Origin: a bacterium
GTDB taxonomy: Bacteria; Bipolaricaulota; Bipolaricaulia; UBA7950; UBA9294
NCBI GenBank assembly: GCA_030671645.1
Contig: DAOVHV010000019.1
Span: forward strand, 1-11,578
Reading direction: 5' to 3'
Length of the DNA: 11,578 bases
Shown: piece by piece, positions 6,697 through 11,578 of the stretch
Numbering within the stretch: position 1 is the first letter of the stretch
Layout of the letters: every line of letters begins with the position of its first letter
Translations under genes and position numbers: made by a program
Notes under the pieces: generated by a model
What the model was told of the DNA's origin: nothing
Database searches by the model: none
The model's input: the letters and a program-made list of their open reading frames with translations, nothing else

Positions 6697-7551
6697 ATGC
6701 CACACAAGCGAGCGGAAGGATCCACGCCGATGTCACAGGCGGCGGAGACGATCAACATGGCGCTGTTCTGCGACTTCGAGAACATCGCGCTCGGCGTCCG
6801 CGAGGCGGAGTTCCCGAAGTTCGACATCGACAAGGTGCTCGAACGGCTTCTGCTCAAGGGGAACATCGTCGTCAAGAAAGCCTACTGCGATTGGGCACGG
6901 TACAAGGAGTTCAAGACGCCGATGCACGAGGCGTCGTTCGAGTTGATTGAGATCCCGCACGTCCGGCTGTCGGGCAAGAACTCGGCCGACATCCGGATGG
7001 TTGTCGACGCCCTTGACCTTTGCTATACGAAGGAGCATGTCGACACGTTCGTCATCATCAGCGGTGATTCCGATTTCTCCCCGCTCGTGAGCAAGCTGCG
7101 GGAGAACAACAAGACCGTCATCGGCGTCGGGGTCAAGAACTCCACGTCAGATCTGCTGATCGCCAACTGTGATGAGTTCCTTTTCTACGACGACCTGGCA
7201 CGACGCAAGCAGGCCAAGCCGAAGACGCGTAAGCCGCAAGCGAAGAAGTCGACCAATACGAAGGGCAAGAAAGCTGCGCCCCCACGAGTCGAGGACAAGA
7301 AGCAGGAGGCCTGGGATCTGGTTGTCGAGACCTACGAAGCACTGGTCGAGGAGCGCGGCGAAGGGGAGAACATCTGGGGCTCGATGATCAAACAGACCCT
7401 CAAACGTCGAAAGCCTGGGTTCAGTGAATCCTACTACGGATTCCGCTCGTTCGGGCAGCTGCTCGAAGAGGCTGGCGCAAACGGGATCCTCAAGCTGGAT
7501 AGGGACGAGAAGTCAGGCGGTTTCATCATCAAGAGCGCTCAGTCTTCGTAG
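6697..7551 (+). CDS. NYN-domain ribonuclease-like protein with C-terminal LOTUS/OST-HTH domain
   Basis: The product has 284 residues from ATG 6697. The N-terminal half is a NYN (PIN-like) nuclease domain: CDFENIA with Asp26 and Asn29, SADIRMVVDALDL with Asp98, and ISGDSDFSPL with Asp124 and Asp126, which together form the expected metal-binding acidic site. A Lys-rich linker (about residues 168-202) leads to a LOTUS/OST-HTH domain (about 204-282, ending GGFII), a fold linked to RNA binding. The NYN-LOTUS pair is a known bacterial architecture, presumed to cut or process RNA; no specific target is known. An alternative start at ATG 6730 also has a good ribosome binding site (ggaagga, 9 nt) and would remove 11 residues without touching the domain. 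Acidic residues are intact, so activity is plausible. Confidence 0.88.
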   Translation: MPHKRAEGSTPMSQAAETINMALFCDFENIALGVREAEFPKFDIDKVLERLLLKGNIVVKKAYCDWARYKEFKTPMHEASFELIEIPHVRLSGKNSADIRMVVDALDLCYTKEHVDTFVIISGDSDFSPLVSKLRENNKTVIGVGVKNSTSDLLIANCDEFLFYDDLARRKQAKPKTRKPQAKKSTNTKGKKAAPPRVEDKKQEAWDLVVETYEALVEERGEGENIWGSMIKQTLKRRKPGFSESYYGFRSFGQLLEEAGANGILKLDRDEKSGGFIIKSAQSS

Positions 7552-7665
7552 TCGCACTATCACCATCGGCTATTCGTGCACAGACGACAGGAATCGGCAG
7601 ACAGGCTCGTGATTCTGCTCTTGCCGTAAACGGAATAAGCATTGATTATGCGGGAGAAGAATAGG

Positions 7666-8598
7666 ATGACTGCTACAATGCTATCCAAGGAAGCATTCGA
7701 AACTTCACGCCGGTTCGTTGAGACGACAGCCCGTCCTCTCGAAGTCGGGCGGTTTCATTACCATTTCGAGGGAGCGTCAGACGAATCCGTACTTGCCGCG
7801 CTCGGGGAGTACCAGAACGCCGACGGCGGATTTGGTCATGCTCTTGAGCCTGACCTCAGAGCTAATGAAAGCTCTGCCCTATGTACATCGATCGCATTCC
7901 AGATTCTCCGCTCCACACAAGCGAGGCTTGATGAAGCCTTTGTCTCGACGAGCATTGCCTACTTCTTGGAGATCATGGACAGAGAGAAAGGGCACTGGCG
8001 GATCATTCCACGATCGGCTGAGCAAAGTCCGCATGCACCGTGGTGGAATCAGACAGACCGTGAGGACGTGTTCGATTGTTTCTCGCTCAATCCCACAGCA
8101 GAGATCCTTGGCTATCTGTACGATTGTCAGCAATACGTTCCCAGCGACATCATCTCGCTTCTGTCTGACCGCGTGATCAGCCATCTGTCTGGTCTGGAAA
8201 AGATCGAGATGCATGAACTGCTCTGTTGTCTTCGCCTGCTACGAACTGAGACCTTGCCGGAGGACACCCGTGATCAGATTCGCCGGAAGCTGACCCATCT
8301 TATCGACGGTACCGTCGCCTGTGATCCGACACAATGGGAGGGATATAGTCTTCGACCTTTGCAGGTTGTGGATGATCCTGGATCTCTATTCATGGCGGGC
8401 CTCGAAGAGGCTGTGGCGGCAAATCTCGAGTACGAGATTTCCTCACAGAATGAAGATGGTTCTTGGCCCCTCACTTGGTCCTGGGGCAACACATTTCCGG
8501 ATGCTTGGGATAAGGCACGTCGGGAGTGGTCTGGTATCATCACGATGGAGAAGCTATTGCTGCTTAAAAGGTTCAGCAGAATTGAAGGGATCGCATAA
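7666..8598 (+). CDS. Alpha-alpha toroid protein (prenyltransferase/squalene cyclase repeat-like)
   Basis: The product, 310 residues from ATG 7666 (ribosome binding site gggagaag, 6 nt upstream), has two QW-like motifs, QNADGGFG (residues 50-57) and QNEDGSW (261-267), in an otherwise helical sequence. These are hallmarks of the alpha/alpha-toroid fold shared by terpene cyclases, protein prenyltransferases and alpha-2-macroglobulin-like repeats. It is half the length of squalene-hopene cyclase (about 630-700), and I see no DxDD cyclization motif, so it is not a cyclase of that kind. There is no signal peptide. Its role is unknown. The frame is also open from TTG 7642 and ATG 7648, but neither has a fitting ribosome binding site. 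Base composition looks more AT-rich than the NYN gene before it. Confidence 0.8.
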   Translation: MTATMLSKEAFETSRRFVETTARPLEVGRFHYHFEGASDESVLAALGEYQNADGGFGHALEPDLRANESSALCTSIAFQILRSTQARLDEAFVSTSIAYFLEIMDREKGHWRIIPRSAEQSPHAPWWNQTDREDVFDCFSLNPTAEILGYLYDCQQYVPSDIISLLSDRVISHLSGLEKIEMHELLCCLRLLRTETLPEDTRDQIRRKLTHLIDGTVACDPTQWEGYSLRPLQVVDDPGSLFMAGLEEAVAANLEYEISSQNEDGSWPLTWSWGNTFPDAWDKARREWSGIITMEKLLLLKRFSRIEGIA

Positions 8599-8680
8599 CG
8601 AGCCGGATGAGAGGGTGCAAAGATCTCTGAGATTAAGTATTGAGGTTCCCTTCCACTCTCTGCGTTCTCGGCGGTGAAAG

Positions 8681-8701
8681 CTTCTGTCTTGCAAGCAGAA
8701 G
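8681..8701 (+). terminator. Weak hairpin after the toroid gene
   Basis: cttctg (8681-8686) pairs with cagaag (8696-8701) around a 9-nt loop (tcttgcaag), which itself contains the palindrome cttgcaag. It is followed by gggg and tttatgg rather than a U-run, so termination would be inefficient. It lies between the toroid gene and the tandem-GNAT gene. Confidence 0.25.
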
Positions 8702-8738
8702 GGGTTTATGGACCAGCCTGTGGAGTGAAAGGACAATC

Positions 8739-9737
8739 ATGAACACCTTGCCAAACGGGTACACCGCGCGACCGGCCATGTTGGACGATATCGACAACAT
8801 CGCAAACGTTGTCAATCAATATACCCTTCGATTGATCGGCGAACCCTACTTGCCTGCCAAGTACCTGCGCAACTTCCTCACCGTACCGGGATTTGATTTG
8901 GCAACATCGAGCCGGCTCGTACTCTCTTCCACGGGTTCAATTACCGGCTTCGCGCTGGTCATGGACATTCAAGCGCCGTATGTGGAGGTTTCCAGCTGGG
9001 GTTTTGTGCCGGAGGCGGAGCAGGGCAAAGGAATAGGGTCGGCGCTTCATGGATGGATCGAGCCGCGCGCCCGGGAAGCCGTCGTCAAGGCTCCCGAAGG
9101 AGCGCGCGTGTTCATGTCCCAGTCACTGTTCGACCAGGACGAACCCGGAAGAGCGTTTCTGGAGCGTTGTGGGTATCGGCAAACCCGTCACATCTGGCGC
9201 ATGGCCGTCGCGCTGGACAAAGCCCCGGCTGTGCCCGTGTGGCCGGAGAACATTGAACCACAAAACGTCGACCTTCGGGTGGATTTGGAACGACCGCTTC
9301 GTGCCGCGAACGAAGCCTTTCGCGATCATTACGGACACGTAGAGGGGGATTTCGAGCAGCGATTGGAGCGCCGGCGACACGATGTGGAGAACAACCCCGA
9401 CTACTCCCCGGACTTGAGCTTCGTAGCCATGGACGGCGACGACATCGCGGGCATTTGCTTCTGCTCGCCGCAATCGGGAACGGACACGTCGGCCGGATAT
9501 GTCAACAGCCTTGCTGTGCTGCGCCCCTGGCGCAAGCGTGGCCTGGGATTGGCTCTGTTGCTTCATGCCCTAAGCGTCCTTCGAGAGAAAGGCAAAGTCC
9601 GCGCCGCCCTGCACGTGGATGCGCAAAGCCTGACCGGTGCCACCCACCTCTATGAGAAGGCCGGCATGCACGTCGATCAGCTGTCGCACGAGTATCAGTT
9701 GGAGTTGAGGTCAGGGGTGGATTTGGCGACGAAATGA
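8739..9737 (+). CDS. Tandem-GNAT N-acetyltransferase (mycothiol synthase-like fold)
   Basis: The product, 332 residues from ATG 8739 (ribosome binding site aaagga, 5 nt upstream), has two GNAT domains. The first (about residues 6-155) contains the acetyl-CoA loop QGKGIG (95-100) preceded by the strand SSWGFVPEAE. The second (about 175-325) contains RKRGLG (265-270) after YVNSLAVLRPW and ends with the typical HLYEKAGM. Duplicated GNAT proteins of this length include mycothiol synthase (MshD), but that match is by architecture only; mycothiol is not expected outside Actinobacteria, so the substrate is unknown. Both acetyl-CoA loops look usable, which is notable because often one copy is degenerate. 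The frame is open upstream to 8640, but no ribosome binding site supports an earlier start. Confidence 0.85.
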   Translation: MNTLPNGYTARPAMLDDIDNIANVVNQYTLRLIGEPYLPAKYLRNFLTVPGFDLATSSRLVLSSTGSITGFALVMDIQAPYVEVSSWGFVPEAEQGKGIGSALHGWIEPRAREAVVKAPEGARVFMSQSLFDQDEPGRAFLERCGYRQTRHIWRMAVALDKAPAVPVWPENIEPQNVDLRVDLERPLRAANEAFRDHYGHVEGDFEQRLERRRHDVENNPDYSPDLSFVAMDGDDIAGICFCSPQSGTDTSAGYVNSLAVLRPWRKRGLGLALLLHALSVLREKGKVRAALHVDAQSLTGATHLYEKAGMHVDQLSHEYQLELRSGVDLATK

Positions 9738-9836
9738 GCAACGAAGCTCGAACTCAGTGACGTTCTCTCCCTTTCCATTTCACGCCGCGCATCTCCCAAG
9801 GTCTTCTCGCTTCCACCCCCACCCATTTAAGCGACC

Positions 9837-9865
9837 TTGACGGGAAGGGATACCTTCGTTATGTT
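9837..9865 (+). promoter_or_regulatory. Sigma-70-like promoter of the FmdB-type gene
   Basis: TTGACG (9837-9842, five of six consensus bases) and TATGTT (9860-9865, four of six) are spaced by exactly 17 nt. The -10 box ends 54 nt before the ATG at 9920, the same distance as for the promoter at 2804-2832. It lies in the 182-nt gap after the tandem-GNAT gene, which otherwise holds pyrimidine-rich sequence without a clear gene. Confidence 0.55.
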
Positions 9866-9919
9866 TGCAGTCTCTGCTTTTCGACTGTCAAGTCTTCAGC
9901 ACAGAAGGAGACATCCTGA

Positions 9920-10228
9920 ATGCCGTATTATCGATATGCATGCGAGAATTGCGGGCACGAGTTTCGCATACTTCATCTTAAGGACGACGACGACGGCGCA
10001 ACATGTCCATCGTGCGGTGGAGAAGATGCACGTCGCCTGCTTTCCCGCGTTTCTGTGCAGTTCAAGGGCAGCGGCTATTACAAAACGGACCGCGCCAACA
10101 AGAAATCCAAAACCGGAACCAAAGGACCAGGTGACAAGGAGACGTCTACGGAAGCCGGCCCCAAAGAGTCCAAAGAAACCAAAGAATCGAAATCAGACAA
10201 GCCCGCCAAGTCATCTGACAACAAATGA
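9920..10228 (+). CDS. FmdB-family zinc-ribbon protein with charged tail
   Basis: The product has 102 residues. The N-terminus is the FmdB/CxxC zinc-ribbon: CENCG (Cys8, Cys11) and CPSCG (Cys29, Cys32) would bind one zinc ion, followed by the conserved FKGSGYYKTD segment. The rest, about 45 residues, is Lys/Ser/Glu/Thr-rich and probably disordered. FmdB was named as a putative regulator of formamidase/amidase genes, but the family is broad and the role in most bacteria is unproven. The ribosome binding site aaggaga lies 8 nt before the ATG, and a promoter is visible at 9837-9865. A longer frame overlapping it in another register (9837-10445) is a shadow. Confidence 0.9.
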   Translation: MPYYRYACENCGHEFRILHLKDDDDGATCPSCGGEDARRLLSRVSVQFKGSGYYKTDRANKKSKTGTKGPGDKETSTEAGPKESKETKESKSDKPAKSSDNK

Positions 10229-10261
10229 ATCCCGGTCTTCTATTGATTACCAGTTGTTCTA

Positions 10262-10280
10262 CGTCTCTCTTTCGGAGACG
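10262..10280 (+). terminator. Hairpin between the FmdB-type gene and the acyltransferase
   Basis: cgtctc (10262-10267) pairs with gagacg (10275-10280) around a 7-nt loop. It lies 34 nt after the FmdB-type stop and 33 nt before the next gene. No U-run follows (atagaatatt), so it may be a weak terminator or an RNA-stability stem. Confidence 0.3.
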
Positions 10281-10312
10281 ATAGAATATTCTCACCGATC
10301 CATGAGGGAAGA

Positions 10313-11296
10313 GTGGTGGAACGCATGTCGAAGCGTCATTCCTTCCGAAACGCCTTGGACTCACTGCGCCTTGCCTATTCCGAGGGAGACGCCGGGGAGC
10401 TTCATGACACCTACGTCAACGCCGGCAAGATTTCGCGACTCTTGAACATTGCCCTTCCTCTTCTGGAACGCGCTTATCCAGTTCAACGATTTCTTGCTCT
10501 GGCGGCCCAGCTCGAAGCGTCCATGGCCGAACACGGTCTGCACACCGGTTGCCAGCGCTTCTTTCAGGAAGTCTCGATACCATGGCAGTGCGACCTCCCC
10601 GCACCCATTCGAGAGATTGCAGAGAAGGCGCCCGTAATTTTCTTCGGCAATCATCCATCGTTGTTCACGCCGTTCCTTGCGGCCGCCAGCATCAACCGCT
10701 CAGACTTCCGGTTGTTCTCCACCAAGTACGTGTGCAACCTATTGCCAACTGTTGGGGCCGCGTCCTTCCCAATGGAGGTTCCGCTCACGCGCTCGTGGAC
10801 CGAGTGGCGCCGTAGTGGATGGCAACGGGTGTTGGTATACCGGCTCATTTCACTGATGCACGATATGCCGACAGTTGAAGAAATCCGAGCCGGCAATCGC
10901 GCCAGCCTCATTGCAGGTGCGAACTATATCAGACAAGGCGGCAGCGCCATCATTTGTCCCGGAGGCGGCGGCAAGAAGAAGGACCGCAAATGGTACGCCG
11001 GCATCGGCTCGCTGGTGAAGCAGTTGCAGCAATCGCCGGGCGAACGCACGATTTACCTTCTTCCATTCCATGAGGAAAATTGCTCCAACAAGCGCATATA
11101 CGCCCACATTCAAAACGGTCCCATTTCCCGCTTTAAGAACGCCGTTTTGTATCGAGGACCCATTCGAATCCGCTTCGCCGAACCGATCCCCATCTCCGAC
11201 ATTGGAGTTCCCGAATCCACGGTGCAACAGATTGTCGAACTCTTGAAGGTTTACTACGAGAGCTTGTTCCTGGAACCGGCAATCGCTTCAATCTAG
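10313..11296 (+). CDS. Divergent PlsC-like acyltransferase homologue with altered catalytic motif
   Basis: The product, up to 327 residues, fits the glycerolipid (lysophospholipid) acyltransferase pattern: GNHPSLFTPFLAAA (from Asn113), then a FRLFSTKYV segment followed by PTVGA, then a hydrophobic strand ending in ICPGGGG and KWYAGIGSLVKQL, and a C-terminal FAEPIPISDIGVP. These align in order with the NHxxxxD, internal and FPEG motifs of PlsC-type enzymes. Two key residues differ: the Asp of the His-x4-Asp dyad is Thr119 (His114 is kept), and the Glu of FPEG is Gly. There is no obvious membrane segment. It may act on an unusual acceptor or be inactive. The start is uncertain: GTG 10313, GTG 10316 (gaggg spaced 7 nt) or ATG 10325 are all possible. 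Family call is moderate. Confidence 0.55.
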   Translation: MVERMSKRHSFRNALDSLRLAYSEGDAGELHDTYVNAGKISRLLNIALPLLERAYPVQRFLALAAQLEASMAEHGLHTGCQRFFQEVSIPWQCDLPAPIREIAEKAPVIFFGNHPSLFTPFLAAASINRSDFRLFSTKYVCNLLPTVGAASFPMEVPLTRSWTEWRRSGWQRVLVYRLISLMHDMPTVEEIRAGNRASLIAGANYIRQGGSAIICPGGGGKKKDRKWYAGIGSLVKQLQQSPGERTIYLLPFHEENCSNKRIYAHIQNGPISRFKNAVLYRGPIRIRFAEPIPISDIGVPESTVQQIVELLKVYYESLFLEPAIASI

Positions 11297-11578
11297 TCAG
11301 GGTCTTCCAGATCCGGATGACAGGGTCCCTTCCAGGTGTATCGTACTTACCGCTACCGGTGGCCCAAGACAGTAAATACTCAACCTTCGGTAGTCCCGTA
11401 AGTTCGGTGATCGGCAGAAGAGCTCGTCCGCAAGCGCTCGCTTCGGATTCTCCTGCCGTTGGTGATTCTGGGATAGTTCGTCGGCAGGCCCCCCCAGATT
11501 CACATAGACCGTCTGACCCAGGGGCGTTTCCGGCCCTTGGATCGCATTTGCTCTGATCCCAGGACATTCATAGGATGG
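11297..11578 (+). other. Right-end stretch without a recognisable gene
   Basis: No frame on either strand shows a recognisable domain. The open frames here (79 codons on +, 68 and 144 codons on -) lack clear ribosome binding sites, and the 144-codon one runs into the acyltransferase gene. A run of seven C lies near 11490. No terminator with a U-run follows the acyltransferase. Confidence 0.5.

Noticed and set aside
7621..7649. TTGCCG-17-GATTAT as a promoter for the toroid gene
   Set aside because: Both boxes match only four of six bases and the transcript start would fall about 10 nt before the ATG, too close for the ribosome binding site to be included.
10254..10287. Promoter before the acyltransferase (ttgttc and tagaat)
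   Set aside because: Spacing of 22 nt between the boxes is too long, and the -10 candidate is weak.
9837..10445. 202-codon + strand frame overlapping the FmdB-type gene
   Set aside because: It is in another register to the zinc-ribbon gene, has low-complexity composition and no domain; its start lies on the promoter.
11133..11567. 144-codon minus-strand frame at the right end
   Set aside because: It overlaps the acyltransferase 3' end, has no recognisable domain and no ribosome binding site.

Overview
This window looks like a chromosomal segment of a planctomycete, most likely of the Phycisphaerae or a close relative. The main clue is the first gene: a large secreted-type protein with a dockerin-like EF-hand, long Gly/Asp/Pro and Asp-Pro-Glu-Pro linkers, DUF11- and CARDB-like beta-sandwich domains, and two copies of a cysteine module beginning GACCLP. 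From memory this mix recurs in surface proteins of that group; I could not search for it. All intact genes lie on the + strand. No tRNA, rRNA, insertion sequence, phage gene or CRISPR array is visible.

Layout. Positions 3-2480 hold the 3' part of the surface protein, closed by a strong rho-independent terminator (2493-2526). Positions 2481-2886 have no convincing intact gene, only a possible minus-strand relic and, at its right end, a sigma-70-like promoter. This promoter leads into a 16-codon ORF with a near-perfect ribosome binding site and then a RIO-family protein kinase (3030-3815). Next come a YjjW-type radical SAM activase (3912-4802) and, 12 nt downstream, its partner, a YjjI-type glycyl radical enzyme (4815-6401). 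Positions 6402-6696 carry a decayed minus-strand GNAT acetyltransferase fragment. The right part holds a NYN nuclease-LOTUS protein (6697-7551), an alpha-alpha toroid (prenyltransferase/squalene cyclase repeat-like) protein (7666-8598), a tandem-GNAT protein (8739-9737), an FmdB-type zinc-ribbon protein with its own promoter (9920-10228), and a divergent PlsC-like acyltransferase (10313-11296). The last 282 bases hold nothing I recognise.

How the genes work together. The only firm functional pair is YjjW and YjjI: the activase would install the glycyl radical on Gly485 of the enzyme, which implies an anaerobic or microaerobic phase. The substrate of the YjjI family is not known to me. The RIO kinase just upstream on the same strand is the most interesting neighbour, because its expression appears to pass through a short leader ORF with a potential stem-loop, and because relics of minus-strand genes flank the kinase-activase-enzyme block on both sides. 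The genes to the right look like unrelated single units. The best candidates for something undescribed are the RIO kinase/YjjW/YjjI association, the leader ORF before the kinase, and the acyltransferase homologue that has lost its catalytic aspartate.
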